64,000 nt of DNA from LVI-A0039 sp033105485 (GCA_033105485.1 CP136956.1:1054001-1118000); one strand, 5' to 3'. Positions 16,885 through 25,777 are shown, counted from the stretch's first letter. Numbers and translations: made by a program. Notes: a model not told the origin generated them from the letters alone.

Positions 16885-18789
16885 TTATTTACGGAAGAAA
16901 TCTAAAACAGTTTTGATTCCAAGTTTTAAGTTTTCCTCTTCAAGTTCATTTTCTAAATCATCTTGATCTAAGTGTAAGGTAATTTTTTCTACATCACTAA
17001 TATCTTCGTCATCATATTTAAGTTCGAAGTTTTCTCGAAGTGGACTATCAATAAAGTCGTTGATCATATCGTTTAAAGAACGACGTTTACTGAAGTTATC
17101 ATAAATATTAAGGCTATTCTTAGCTCTTGACATCGCAACATAGAATAATCTTGCTTCCTCTTCGAGTTGCTTTAGGTCTAAGTCTTTAAATTTATTGAAT
17201 CCATATAAGATATGGACATTATCAAATTCAAGACCTTTACTAGCATGAATTGTCGATAAGATTACACGTGGTGTATCTTCATCAATTGATTTGAAGTCTA
17301 CCTTGTAGTCTAAAGTAAAGTCGTTTAGGAATGCTAAGATGTGTGGATAAGACTCAGCTAAATTACGAATAATTCCGAAGTCAGCATTTAACTTTGGATC
17401 ATCTTTAACTTGTGCTATATTTTCTATGTAATAATCGATAGCTAAATCAAGAGTTTGATTAATTGTACGTAAGCGGTAGTCAATTAATGAGCGAGTAATA
17501 ACATCATTATCACTACCAATAACTAAATTATTAATAATTTCAACAGCTTCCTTTTCAGATAATTCATCCCCAATGCGTAACACATGAATATGCGCTAAGT
17601 AATCATTTGGATTATTAATTAAACTAATGATTGATAGTAAATCTTTAATGTGTTCGCGTTCAAGTAAGTTAAGCCCGCCATAAATTTGATATGGAATATT
17701 GTTCTGAATTAAAACTTGCTCAATATTTGCACGCATTTTACTACGACGATAAAGAATTGCATGTTCTCCATATGGGTCATTGTTTATTTTATCAATAATA
17801 ATCGAAGTACTATCTTCAAGGCCACCATAAATATTAACTGGTGCATTTTGATCTTGATCATCACGACTAGAAATTACATATTTAGGGTAACCGAAGTTTG
17901 TTTGTTCAACAATTTGGTTAATTGCTGAATTGATATTAACTGTTGATCTATAGTTAGTAGATAATGTGATTAATCGTGAATCTACAAATGTATTACCAAA
18001 ATCTAAAATAAGTTGGTTGTCACTACCTCTAAAACGGTAGATGTTTTGGAAATCATCACCAATTACCATAACATTACGAGCACGTAGGCTACGAGTGAAC
18101 TCAACTTGTAACTTAGTTACATCCTGAAACTCATCAACCATTAAGTATTCAATATTGAAGTTAGTCATCAGACTTTTATTCTTAATTGGCATAAGTAATA
18201 AGTCATCATAAGTTAAATAGTTAAGTCTTGCTTTAGTGTTTGCATAGAACTCATATGCTTTTGCAATACGATCGCTATGATCTAAATATTTCTCTAAACC
18301 TAAATCAGTTAGAACTTCGTCCATTGGTTTTTTGGTATTAATATAATATGAAAAGATTTGTTGTAGTTTACGACTTCCGATTGCCCCTGATTTACAAGTG
18401 ATTTCAATTAACGTTAAGTCATCAAGTGTATCGATTAAGCGCCAAGTATTTAAGTGATTAGCATCTGATAAGATACTAGTTGCTAGAGCGTGGAAAGTTC
18501 CGATGAACCCCAAGCTAACCCCAGGCATCAATTGTTCAATACGTTCTCTTAAACTATTAGCTGCTTTACGTGTAAAAGTAATTAAGCAAATTGTATTAGG
18601 CTCAACTCCTTGTTTAATTAAGTGCATTGCACGATATGCAAGTGTATGTGTTTTACCAGTTCCTGGACCGGCTAATACTAGTTGGTTTCCATACATTTGA
18701 GTAGCGGCTACTTGTTGATCATAATTAAGTGTTTGTAAGTAGTCGTATTCTGTTTCTAAGGTTGTTACTTTAGTAATATTGTTTAGCAT
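16885..18789 (-). CDS. UvrD/Rep-like superfamily 1A DNA helicase
   Basis: This is an ATP-dependent 3'-5' DNA helicase of the UvrD/PcrA/Rep superfamily. Motif I is AGPGTGKTHTLAYRA (about residues 37-51), motif Ia ITFTRKAA, motif II MVDEFQDV, motif III GDDFQNIYRFRG, motif IV STNYRS, motif V STIHASKGLEFDNVHI and motif VI ARLFYVAMSRAKN. At 634 residues it is shorter than PcrA (about 730), with a reduced 2A/2B region and tail. The gene is probably monocistronic, with its own terminator. It may be the main PcrA-type helicase of the cell or an accessory one; the window does not decide. Confidence 0.92.
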   Translation of the reverse strand: MLNNITKVTTLETEYDYLQTLNYDQQVAATQMYGNQLVLAGPGTGKTHTLAYRAMHLIKQGVEPNTICLITFTRKAANSLRERIEQLMPGVSLGFIGTFHALATSILSDANHLNTWRLIDTLDDLTLIEITCKSGAIGSRKLQQIFSYYINTKKPMDEVLTDLGLEKYLDHSDRIAKAYEFYANTKARLNYLTYDDLLLMPIKNKSLMTNFNIEYLMVDEFQDVTKLQVEFTRSLRARNVMVIGDDFQNIYRFRGSDNQLILDFGNTFVDSRLITLSTNYRSTVNINSAINQIVEQTNFGYPKYVISSRDDQDQNAPVNIYGGLEDSTSIIIDKINNDPYGEHAILYRRSKMRANIEQVLIQNNIPYQIYGGLNLLEREHIKDLLSIISLINNPNDYLAHIHVLRIGDELSEKEAVEIINNLVIGSDNDVITRSLIDYRLRTINQTLDLAIDYYIENIAQVKDDPKLNADFGIIRNLAESYPHILAFLNDFTLDYKVDFKSIDEDTPRVILSTIHASKGLEFDNVHILYGFNKFKDLDLKQLEEEARLFYVAMSRAKNSLNIYDNFSKRRSLNDMINDFIDSPLRENFELKYDDEDISDVEKITLHLDQDDLENELEEENLKLGIKTVLDFFRK

Positions 18790-18896
18790 AATACTCCTTT
18801 ATGTACTGTACTTTAAGTATAACAAATGTTAGGGCTTTAAAAAATAAATTAGAAGTAAATAAATTTCGTATAATATGTTAAATGAAGGAGGATTTA

Positions 18897-19649
18897 ATGA
18901 GCACAATTAGAGCAAATATATATTCAAATAGTTTATCTCGTCAAGTTAATATTACGGTCGTATTACCGATTGAAAACGAAATGCCAGCGGATGGTTATAA
19001 AACATTATACCTACTAAATGGATTCATGGGTGATGATTTAGACTGGTTACAAGACACACGTGTAAAGAGATGGGCATTAGAAAACAACTTAGCAGTAGTT
19101 ATGCCAGCTGGTGAAAATGGGTTCTACGTTAATGATGAGCGTGGACGTCGTAATTACTCACAGTATATTGGTGAAGAACTTGTTGCGATTACCCGCAAAA
19201 TGTTTCCGTTATCAACTAAACGTGAGCACACATTTATTGCTGGATTATCAATGGGTGGATATGGAGCAATTACTAATGGATTAAAGTACAGTGATGTTTT
19301 CGGGAAAATCGGTGCTTTTTCATTAGCATTAGTAAATGAACTAACAATCGTAGAAGACAGTATTTCAAAACCAAAGTTTATCAATCAAATTTTTGGACAA
19401 GATGTAACATCAATTAGAAACAGTGATCAAGACCCGCGTTATTTAATTGAGAACTTTAAAGGGTCATGGCCACAAATTTATTTAGCTTGTGGATATGATG
19501 ATTTCGTGTTCCATTGTAGTGAACTTGTTCATGCTCATTTAGAAGAGTATAAAGTGAATCACACATATGTGAAAACAGAAGGTGGACATGAATGGGACTT
19601 TTGGGATGCGCAAATTTACCAATTTATTAAATGGCTTAATGTTAAGTAA
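18897..19649 (+). CDS. Alpha/beta-hydrolase esterase (EstA/esterase D-like)
   Basis: The enzyme is a serine esterase related to tributyrin esterase and S-formylglutathione hydrolase. The nucleophile elbow is AGLSMGGYGA, the N-terminal strand region has LYLLNGFMGDDLDW (oxyanion side), and the catalytic His lies in KTEGGHEWDFWD near the end; an Asp in CGYDDF is the probable third member. The start at 18897 is chosen for the GGAGG 6-7 nt upstream; an in-frame ATG 15 bases earlier overlaps the RBS. The product is 250 residues, a cytoplasmic enzyme without signal peptide. A -10 (TATAAT) lies at 18869-18874. Confidence 0.88.
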   Translation: MSTIRANIYSNSLSRQVNITVVLPIENEMPADGYKTLYLLNGFMGDDLDWLQDTRVKRWALENNLAVVMPAGENGFYVNDERGRRNYSQYIGEELVAITRKMFPLSTKREHTFIAGLSMGGYGAITNGLKYSDVFGKIGAFSLALVNELTIVEDSISKPKFINQIFGQDVTSIRNSDQDPRYLIENFKGSWPQIYLACGYDDFVFHCSELVHAHLEEYKVNHTYVKTEGGHEWDFWDAQIYQFIKWLNVK

Positions 19650-19738
19650 TTAGTACAGCTAATATATTATTAACTTTACATTAAATTATAGACATTATAT
19701 ATACTTTATAATATCACTTGTAAGAAAAGTGAGGTAGT

Positions 19739-19819
19739 ATGTCGACTTATACAGATGATATAAAAAAGTTAGGGCTAATATTTTTAATCGGAAGCCTGTT
19801 TATGCTGTTAGCAATTTAA
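19739..19819 (+). CDS. 26-residue single-span membrane peptide
   Basis: The frame encodes a polar N-terminus (MSTYTDDIKKLG) and one hydrophobic helix to the end, with TAA stop. A GTGAGG-like ribosome site lies upstream and a strong hairpin terminator directly follows. It resembles the other tiny membrane-peptide genes of the window in layout. Its status as a gene is likely but not certain, because the RBS is weak. Confidence 0.4.
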   Translation: MSTYTDDIKKLGLIFLIGSLFMLLAI

Positions 19820-19823
19820 AAAT

Positions 19824-19857
19824 AAAGTGTAGGACTAAAATTAGTCTTACACTTTTC
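19824..19857. terminator. Bidirectional terminator
   Basis: A near-perfect 15-bp stem (AAAGTGTAGGACTAA against TTAGTCTTACACTTT) with a two-base loop, between the small peptide gene and the minus-strand oxidoreductase gene. Confidence 0.85.
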
Positions 19858-19863
19858 TTGTTA

Positions 19864-20832
19864 TTACTTATTTAAAGCTTCAAGTAGTTTTGCTACTTTA
19901 ACACTTTTATATTTATTGTGGATACTACTTTCTAACATATCACTATTAATTAACTCGATTGTATGCTTTAGTTCAGAGGCCATTAAATGCTCGTTAGTGC
20001 GGTTTATTGTTTCGATAAGGTGTTGGTTATTATCATACACTTTAATCGTATTAAACTGACTTAAACTGTCAATGGTGATGAATCCATCTGTTCCATAGAT
20101 ATATGATGGACTATTATCTTCAGTATGCATTGATAAAGTTATTAATCCTCGTTTTTTGCATGTTGTACAAAATAGTCTAGCAGTAATATCAACGTCAACA
20201 TCTAAACCTTCATTATTTGCAAACGATTGAAGTTTAATATCTTCGCTATCTGCATTTGGATAGATAAAGTCAATGACTGGAAATAGTGCGTATGATCCTA
20301 GGTCGGCAACAACTCCACCATCCATATCACTACGATAAATGTTAGCAACATTATCTTCGTCTGTTGGAAAGTTACCATACTCTCTCATCATGTTGAATCT
20401 AAATGATTTTACTTCACCTATTTTATCAAGAAGTTGTAATCCACTTTGGTATGTGTTCATTGAGCATGTTTTAATTGCTTCTACTAGTACTAAATTATTA
20501 TCACGAGCCAAGTCAAATAGCTCCTCAGTTTGAGCGCTTGTCACGGTCATTGGTTTTTCAACTAGGACGTGAACTCCAGCAATTAATGCTTGTTTTACAT
20601 CTTCATAGTGCAAACTATTTGGAGTTGCAATATATACCATGTCTACGACTTTTAACATTTCTGACTTACTATCAAAGTTGAGTCTAACATTATACTTATC
20701 ACCAAACTGTTTAGCACGCTCAATACTTCTTGAATAGTTTGCTTCTAATACTACATCTAAGTCACTCTCTAACACTGCCGTGCAAAACTTATCACTTATT
20801 AAACTTGATCCGATTATCCCGATTTTAATCAT
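19864..20832 (-). CDS. Gfo/Idh/MocA-family oxidoreductase
   Basis: This is an NAD(P)-dependent dehydrogenase of the glucose-fructose oxidoreductase/inositol dehydrogenase family. The N-terminal Rossmann domain starts IKIGIIGSSLISDKF (GxGxxx variant GSS), with the family triad EKPMTV around residue 95 giving the conserved Lys. The C-terminal domain includes GGVVADLGSYALFPV with the expected DxGxY pattern. At 322 residues it is the usual length. RBS AGGAGG precedes the ATG. No sugar pathway is adjacent, so the substrate is unknown. Confidence 0.9.
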   Translation of the reverse strand: MIKIGIIGSSLISDKFCTAVLESDLDVVLEANYSRSIERAKQFGDKYNVRLNFDSKSEMLKVVDMVYIATPNSLHYEDVKQALIAGVHVLVEKPMTVTSAQTEELFDLARDNNLVLVEAIKTCSMNTYQSGLQLLDKIGEVKSFRFNMMREYGNFPTDEDNVANIYRSDMDGGVVADLGSYALFPVIDFIYPNADSEDIKLQSFANNEGLDVDVDITARLFCTTCKKRGLITLSMHTEDNSPSYIYGTDGFITIDSLSQFNTIKVYDNNQHLIETINRTNEHLMASELKHTIELINSDMLESSIHNKYKSVKVAKLLEALNK

Positions 20833-20890
20833 TTTCTCCTCCTATATAATTATTGTAGCATATTAATAAACTTTAATTAGTTAGGCAATA

Positions 20891-20919
20891 GAAAAAGCCT
20901 AGCCAAGCTAGACTTTTTA
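20891..20919 (-). terminator. Terminator of lipoprotein gene
   Basis: On the minus strand, an AAAAAG-type stem with CTAGC/GCTAG core, 3-nt loop and T-run right after the stop codon at 20917. Confidence 0.75.
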
Positions 20920-22152
20920 GTTACTGAATTGGTATTCAACTAAGTTTTCATCAATTTTAAACGAGACATCAATTAAACTTGGAGTATTACTATCATCACT
21001 AGGATATGTTAAATATGCTCTAAAGTTACTAGCTCCACCAGCTGCAAGAATTTGACTTTGAATTGCTTCAAATTGCGATTTAGCATTGCCGGCTGGAATA
21101 ACATTATAAGAGTTACTTGCTCCACCTAAACTATCTGAAATAATGCGGGCAGGTGTATATCCACTATCGCCAACAACTTCAGCAGGACCATCACAGTACT
21201 CACCGCTATCATTAACAGTTTCTGTACTTTCATTTTGAACTACGATTTCATCAGCTGTAATTAATACTAACTGCGAATTCTCATTCGTATATGCGTAGTA
21301 TTCTCTGCTACCACTACCAACATTAACTTTGGCATTAGGGTTACGTCCAACATTATAGTTACAAGTAGTTACTTTGTATGTTGTATTACCAAATAGTTCT
21401 TCTGGAATATCTGACTTTTCAATTAACATTGTATCGATTTTCTCAGTAAGTGCCTCTTCAATCTTAAGGCCGCGAGAATACATTCTATTTTGTTCGATTA
21501 AGCTTTCATTAGTAACATCAAAGTCATCAAGTTCTTCTTCAAAAGCTAGGATGATAGTATCTGTTTCATCGATAGCAAGGGCACGAGATACTAAGTCCTT
21601 ATTTGTTGTAAGTAGAACATCGTTTGCAGTTACATATTTAGCGTGTAATTCTTGTTCAAATGTAGTGATTTTTTCTTCGAAATTAATGTAATCAGTTTCA
21701 GTTAAACGCTCCATACTTTGTTTTAAGCGCTTAATTTCATCTTCATCGGTAAGTAGCATGTCTTCCATATCGCTAATTTTCTGTTTGTACACTTCTAGTT
21801 CGTTTTGAAACTCAACGAATTCTCGTTCAGATTCAGTTGGGTCAAGCGTAAGTGTTGCACTATAGTTAGACCTATTACCAGCATCGTCTAAGATTACGAA
21901 ATCAAGTTCGTATGTTCCCATTTTGAAAAAGTCAATTTCACTATAGTTAGTAATATCAACTGGATTACTACGTGTAATCTCTTTGTTGTCTTCAACATCA
22001 GTAACCATCAGCTCAATTAATGAATTCTCAGTAAGTTCTTTGTTGCGTTCCATTGTATAGTTTGAGACAGTTGCAGTAGGTGGTGTAGTATCCCCACAAC
22101 CACTAAGCACTGTAACTAGCCCGAATAATAATAACCCTCGTTTTAATTTCAT
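20917..22152 (-). CDS. Large lipoprotein: Ig-like domain, coiled coil and degenerate endonuclease-like domain
   Basis: The product (411 residues) begins with a lipoprotein signal ending LSGC (Cys19). Residues about 22-100 form an Ig-like domain (MVTDVEDNKEI, YELDFVILDDAGNRS). Residues about 110-265 are acidic and coiled-coil-like. The C-terminal domain resembles the DNA/RNA non-specific endonuclease family (EndA/NucA-like: YAYTNENSQLVLITADEIV, then DSLGGASNSYNVIPAG). In active members the motif starts with His in GHVIADSLGG; here it reads ARIISDSLGG, so the catalytic His is gone. I start it at 22152, where GAGGTGACATA precedes ATG; a longer frame upstream lacks an RBS. The paralogue at 40436 keeps the His. 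It probably binds nucleic acid or cell-envelope partners, but that is inference. Confidence 0.75.
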   Translation of the reverse strand: MKLKRGLLLFGLVTVLSGCGDTTPPTATVSNYTMERNKELTENSLIELMVTDVEDNKEITRSNPVDITNYSEIDFFKMGTYELDFVILDDAGNRSNYSATLTLDPTESEREFVEFQNELEVYKQKISDMEDMLLTDEDEIKRLKQSMERLTETDYINFEEKITTFEQELHAKYVTANDVLLTTNKDLVSRALAIDETDTIILAFEEELDDFDVTNESLIEQNRMYSRGLKIEEALTEKIDTMLIEKSDIPEELFGNTTYKVTTCNYNVGRNPNAKVNVGSGSREYYAYTNENSQLVLITADEIVVQNESTETVNDSGEYCDGPAEVVGDSGYTPARIISDSLGGASNSYNVIPAGNAKSQFEAIQSQILAAGGASNFRAYLTYPSDDSNTPSLIDVSFKIDENLVEYQFSN

Positions 22153-22229
22153 TATGTCACCTCTGTATATATTATATATTAAATGTTTGGATAGCACAAG
22201 CAATGTTGCAACAATGTGGCTTAAATAAA

Positions 22230-22258
22230 TTGTAGTATATACTTGAGGATGATATAAT
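22230..22258 (+). promoter_or_regulatory. Promoter of 61-residue membrane protein gene
   Basis: -35 TTGTAG (22230-22235), 17-bp spacer, -10 TATAAT (22253-22258) with a TGA extension. Confidence 0.7.
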
Positions 22259-22279
22259 AGGTGTAATCAAGGAGGCAGT

Positions 22280-22465
22280 ATGTGGACATTAATCTATCAG
22301 TTGGTGATTCTGGTCTTTTCACCTTTAATATATATACCATTTGTTTATTTTATTTTTAAAGATATGGAGCAAGTTAAGTTAATTACATTTAGGATCTATA
22401 TACTTTTGCTTGTAGGCAATATAGTGGAATTTATTTTAATAGGTAGTAATGCGACGCCATTCTAG
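22280..22465 (+). CDS. 61-residue membrane protein of unknown function
   Basis: Two hydrophobic segments (residues about 3-25 and 36-55) are joined by a short polar loop FKDMEQVK. RBS AAGGAGG lies 5-6 nt before the ATG, and a good promoter is directly upstream. The stop is TAG. The downstream acetyltransferase gene begins 49 nt later, so the two may be co-transcribed. No family recognised. Confidence 0.65.
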   Translation: MWTLIYQLVILVFSPLIYIPFVYFIFKDMEQVKLITFRIYILLLVGNIVEFILIGSNATPF

Positions 22466-22513
22466 TAGTGAGAATTGGTTATAAGGATATAATAAGTATA
22501 ATTAAGGAGAGTT

Positions 22514-22969
22514 ATGTTAAATTTTAGACAAGCAACAGTAGATGATAGTCAATTAGTGTTAGATTATATTAAAAAGTTGGCAAAGTATGAGAAGTTAGAA
22601 GACGAAGTAACGGGGACAGTTGATGATGTAATCGCCAATATATTTGAGCGAGAAGTAGCTAAGGTACTAATTATTAGTGATAACGACAATAATAATGTTG
22701 GATTTAGTTTATATTTCCATAACTTCTCAACGTTCCAAGTTAAACCAGGACTATACATCGAAGATCTGTATATTGATGAGCAGTACCGTGGTTTAGGTTA
22801 CGGAACACAAGTGTTTGAATACTATAAGCACTTAGCTAAAGAGCAAGGGTGTGGACGAATCGAGTGGATTTGTCTTGATTGGAATGAGTCAGCAATTGAT
22901 TTCTATGAGAATAAAATTGGAGCAACACCAATGAGTGGTTGGACTATTAGACGTTTAACAATAGCATAG
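22514..22969 (+). CDS. GNAT-family N-acetyltransferase
   Basis: This is an acetyl-CoA-dependent acetyltransferase, 151 residues. The CoA loop DLYIDEQYRGLGYGTQVFEYY (residues about 83-103) matches the family motif A (Q/RxxGxG/A), and the late WNESAIDFYENKIGATPM stretch is typical of the diamine/amine acetyltransferase subgroup. The N-terminus starts LNFRQATVDDSQLVLDYIK. RBS AAGGAGAG precedes the ATG. The acceptor is not deducible; polyamine-type (SpeG/PaiA-like) acetylation is one possibility. Confidence 0.9.
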   Translation: MLNFRQATVDDSQLVLDYIKKLAKYEKLEDEVTGTVDDVIANIFEREVAKVLIISDNDNNNVGFSLYFHNFSTFQVKPGLYIEDLYIDEQYRGLGYGTQVFEYYKHLAKEQGCGRIEWICLDWNESAIDFYENKIGATPMSGWTIRRLTIA

Positions 22970-22973
22970 AAAA

Positions 22974-23001
22974 AACAGAGCATTTAAGCTCTGTTATTTT
23001 T
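22974..23001. terminator. Bidirectional terminator
   Basis: An 8-bp stem AACAGAGC/GCTCTGTT with ATTTAA loop and A/T tracts on both sides; it overlaps the stop codon of the minus-strand gene at 22994. Confidence 0.8.
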
Positions 23002-23662
23002 GTAAATATAAGTCTTTAATAACAACTTGATTAGGTTTATCGATTACTACATTATAATATTCATCGTATTGTTTTATACTACCGATGAAACAGATGAAAG
23101 CAGTCTTATCAATGTTGTTTAATAAATAGTCAATTTCAGGTTTTAAGCTTTCAAATACTGGCTTTTGGAAAGAAAGGGTAATTGCATCTCCCTTTGGAGC
23201 TTTAATTGAAAAGTTTAAATACTTTTCTTCATCTTTACTGTGAGCAGTTTTAATAACTACATTTCCGTAGAATAATTTTGTAACCATAATATCATCTTCA
23301 GATAATTTACGTTCAATTCCACGTCTTCCGATTACTTTTTTTGTTTCTGGGTGACCGTGAATCACTCCGTGATATTCTTTACTAAAGTCATCTAAATTAT
23401 TTAGCTTTTGTTTTACCTTGTTTTGGTTTAATTTAAAACCATAGTAATCACATGTACTTTTGTGTTCGCTACGTTTAGAAGTGATTTCTGCAATCTCTTC
23501 ATCGATCTTACAAGTTAAAACTTCTTCTCCACAACAAGGGCATTCTAAACGTTTATGAACATAGCTATAATTAACCGGTTCATTGTCATACATTTTCTCT
23601 AAGTTTTCAAGTGAATACCAATATCCATCTTTGCGATCTCTCGCTTCATACATTCTTATCAT
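22994..23662 (-). CDS. Protein with zinc-ribbon-like CxxC motif, unknown function
   Basis: The product is 222 residues and soluble. Near residue 38 it has ECPCCGEEVLTCK and a little later SEHKSTCDYYGF, together a plausible zinc site of the CoiA/restriction-associated kind. The middle contains a basic patch (GRRGIERKLSEDD) and the C-terminal half is beta-rich. GGAG lies 7 nt before the start codon on the minus strand. I do not recognise the family. A possible role with DNA or RNA is only suggested by the zinc motif. Confidence 0.6.
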   Translation of the reverse strand: MIRMYEARDRKDGYWYSLENLEKMYDNEPVNYSYVHKRLECPCCGEEVLTCKIDEEIAEITSKRSEHKSTCDYYGFKLNQNKVKQKLNNLDDFSKEYHGVIHGHPETKKVIGRRGIERKLSEDDIMVTKLFYGNVVIKTAHSKDEEKYLNFSIKAPKGDAITLSFQKPVFESLKPEIDYLLNNIDKTAFICFIGSIKQYDEYYNVVIDKPNQVVIKDLYLQK

Positions 23663-23701
23663 TGTTTAGCTCCATTCCTATAAATAGTAACATATATTAG
23701 T

Positions 23702-23731
23702 TAAAAAAAAGGTAGATATGACATCTACCAG
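23702..23731 (-). terminator. Minus-strand terminator
   Basis: A 7-bp stem GGTAGAT/ATCTACC followed (on the minus strand) by a run of eight T before the next gene. Confidence 0.75.
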
Positions 23732-23736
23732 TTTGA

Positions 23737-24042
23737 TTATTTCTTATTTGCTCTCATAAAGTAGTCAACAGTTAATAGTGCATAACCGATTGCTGCAAAA
23801 GTAGATGCTACTAATGAAAACCCTAATCCGATTAAAATCCAGATTAATGAGTATTCAACTAGATAGTTTTTTCTAATAAACCATTGAAGAAATAATAATG
23901 GAATTAGTAGTATACCAGCTAGGATGTTAACAAATAACACCGCTCCTACAATTGATATTACATATACTATAGTTGCTATAATCACTCCGATATAAACAAT
24001 CATGTCACCTGCATATTGAAGTTGTGTTCTATTATCTTTCAT
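23737..24042 (-). CDS. Small three- to four-helix membrane protein
   Basis: The product is 101 residues and almost wholly hydrophobic. It has helices at about residues 11-40, 42-58 and 62-92 and a short basic C-terminus ending NKK. An RBS (GAGGGAA-like) precedes the ATG. It lies downstream of another small membrane-protein gene on the same strand, separated by a terminator-like hairpin. Function unknown. Confidence 0.6.
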   Translation of the reverse strand: MKDNRTQLQYAGDMIVYIGVIIATIVYVISIVGAVLFVNILAGILLIPLLFLQWFIRKNYLVEYSLIWILIGLGFSLVASTFAAIGYALLTVDYFMRANKK

Positions 24043-24074
24043 GTTCCCTCGTTTCTCTATATAGAATTATAGCA

Positions 24075-24096
24075 TAAAAAAAACAAGCTTATTGCT
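24075..24096 (-). terminator. Minus-strand terminator
   Basis: A short hairpin (CGAGC/GCTTG core with one G-U pair) followed on the minus strand by a run of eight T. Confidence 0.55.
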
Positions 24097-24439
24097 CGCT
24101 TTGTAGTTTTAATAAATATTTATTTCGACGGTATCTTCTAAACATAAGTGCAAAATATAATATAATTAATAATTTACTTGCAAATAAACATAAAAATGCA
24201 GCGATACCTTCACCAGCATATGAGTTTAATCTAGAGGCAATTAAATATCCACTCCATGCAAATACTAGTGAAAGGACAAAATACGGTAAATATAATGGTT
24301 CTATAAACACTAATATTAGACTTAATCCCGAAATGATTGCAGTTAACCAAAGTGCTTGCTTCTCGCCAGTATATGGTTCTTTCATTAACTGATTGTGAAC
24401 TCTTCTCTCACGTTTTGACATATCTTCATAATTTTTCAT
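24089..24439 (-). CDS. Small membrane protein of unknown function
   Basis: The product is 116 residues. A charged N-terminus (about 25 residues: DMSKRERRVHNQLMKEPY) is followed by hydrophobic segments near residues 27-48, 50-67 and 75-100 and a basic C-terminal tail (FRRYRRNKYLLKLQ). The RBS GGAGTG lies before the ATG. Not recognised. Confidence 0.6.
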   Translation of the reverse strand: MKNYEDMSKRERRVHNQLMKEPYTGEKQALWLTAIISGLSLILVFIEPLYLPYFVLSLVFAWSGYLIASRLNSYAGEGIAAFLCLFASKLLIILYFALMFRRYRRNKYLLKLQSEQ

Positions 24440-24512
24440 AACACTCCTTCATATAAAATTATACATTTAATAACTATCTAGTATGGTAAAATCTAAATAA
24501 CGAGGAGGAGAT

Positions 24513-24881
24513 ATGGAACAGAAGATTGCTTTAGCTTTAATGGTATTTATAGTTGGACAGTATTTAGTTTACATGTATGCAATGAAAAAGATTGTTAGGA
24601 AGCAGGATCAAGAACCAGTCGATTTAAGTGTCCCAACATACAAGCCAAGAATTAAACAAGGACTTAATGATGTAATACTGACAAAAATTGGGAAAGACTA
24701 TGATTCGACATTAGCAATTGTTAATCGCTATGCTCCTTCGCCTCGTGCTTTCATTGTTGAGGGTGAGGTAATCTTATCGGATGTAGATGTCTATACTGCA
24801 GAAGACTTACTAGATGAACTACGTTATATTGGAAGTGATGGGGAGATCAAAGCTAAAACAGATAAACCAATTATATATTAA
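24513..24881 (+). CDS. Membrane-anchored small protein, unknown function
   Basis: The product is 122 residues: one N-terminal membrane helix (residues about 4-24), then a soluble domain of about 95 residues with alternating strands and helices. GAGGAGGAGATATG is a strong ribosome site. An extended -10 (TGG-TAAAAT) lies about 30 nt upstream. A terminator follows directly. No family is recognised. Confidence 0.65.
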   Translation: MEQKIALALMVFIVGQYLVYMYAMKKIVRKQDQEPVDLSVPTYKPRIKQGLNDVILTKIGKDYDSTLAIVNRYAPSPRAFIVEGEVILSDVDVYTAEDLLDELRYIGSDGEIKAKTDKPIIY

Positions 24882-24887
24882 TATGTG

Positions 24888-24915
24888 AAAAGACCACTTT
24901 TAGTGGTCTTTATTG
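24888..24915 (+). terminator. Terminator
   Basis: A 10-bp perfect stem AAAGACCACT/AGTGGTCTTT with a 4-T loop and a short T-run. Confidence 0.85.
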
Positions 24916-24929
24916 CACCTATCAATTTA

Positions 24930-24957
24930 TTGTACATACACAATATTGTGGTATAAT
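24930..24957 (+). promoter_or_regulatory. Nitroreductase promoter with 12-bp palindrome
   Basis: -35 TTGTAC (24930-24935), 16-bp spacer, -10 TATAAT (24952-24957) with TGG extension. The perfect palindrome CACAATATTGTG fills the spacer at 24939-24950, the position of a repressor site. Confidence 0.65.
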
Positions 24958-24985
24958 AGTCGTGAATTAAATTTTAGGAGAAAAT

Positions 24986-25777
24986 ATGAATGTTATTGAA
25001 ACTATAAAAGCAAGAAGTTCAGTTCGAACTTATGATAAAGAAGCGAAACGTGATTATACTTTACTAGAATCAAAGATTGCGATTATTAATAGTACGACAG
25101 GTCCATTTGGAAACCAAATTAAAGTATCACTTGTAAAATCAACAGAAGATAGTAGCGAAATGAAGCTAGGAACATATGGGATGATTAAAAATGCTGAAGA
25201 TTACTTAGTAGTAACTTGTAACCAAGAATCTAATGTATTAATCGACTTAGGGTATTTATTTGAAGAAGTTATTTTATACGCTACAAGTTTAGGTTTAGGT
25301 ACAGTGTGGATGGCTGGAACTTTTAGTCGTAAACACTTCAAAGATGCAATTGAGCTTAAACAAGATGAAATTTTACCAATAGTATCGCCTGTTGGAATTA
25401 AGAGTGAACGTAAATCTTTCGTAGATAAATATATTGCAAAACCTAAAACACATGTACGTAAAGACTTTGGATTATTATTCACAGATATAAATGGAACTAG
25501 TCTAGAGTATGATAAGAGTATTGACTATATGCAAGCCTTAGAGATGGTTAGACTTGCACCATCTGGAATGAATAAGCAACCATGGCGAGTAGTAGTTGAT
25601 GGGAATAACTTCCACTTCTATACTTTTGCAGAAAAACGTGGAGTAGAAATAGACTTAGGGATCGCCTTAAACCACTTTGATAAAACGATGAATCAATTAG
25701 GACATACAGGGAATATCACAATAACGCCTAATGACTATAAAGATAACTACATGTTTACTTGGTCTCTTGAAAAATAA
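24986..25777 (+). CDS. Nitroreductase family flavoprotein
   Basis: This is an FMN-dependent NAD(P)H oxidoreductase of the nitroreductase superfamily. The N-terminus has VIETIKARSSVRTYDKEA (FMN phosphate-binding RRSVR-type motif), the mid-region LGLGTVWMAG, and a second FMN segment LEMVRLAPSGMNKQPWRVVV near residue 190. At 263 residues it fits the longer nitroreductase group. RBS TTAGGAG precedes the ATG. The palindrome in its promoter suggests control by a redox- or substrate-sensing repressor (inference). The natural substrate is unknown. Confidence 0.88.
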   Translation: MNVIETIKARSSVRTYDKEAKRDYTLLESKIAIINSTTGPFGNQIKVSLVKSTEDSSEMKLGTYGMIKNAEDYLVVTCNQESNVLIDLGYLFEEVILYATSLGLGTVWMAGTFSRKHFKDAIELKQDEILPIVSPVGIKSERKSFVDKYIAKPKTHVRKDFGLLFTDINGTSLEYDKSIDYMQALEMVRLAPSGMNKQPWRVVVDGNNFHFYTFAEKRGVEIDLGIALNHFDKTMNQLGHTGNITITPNDYKDNYMFTWSLEK

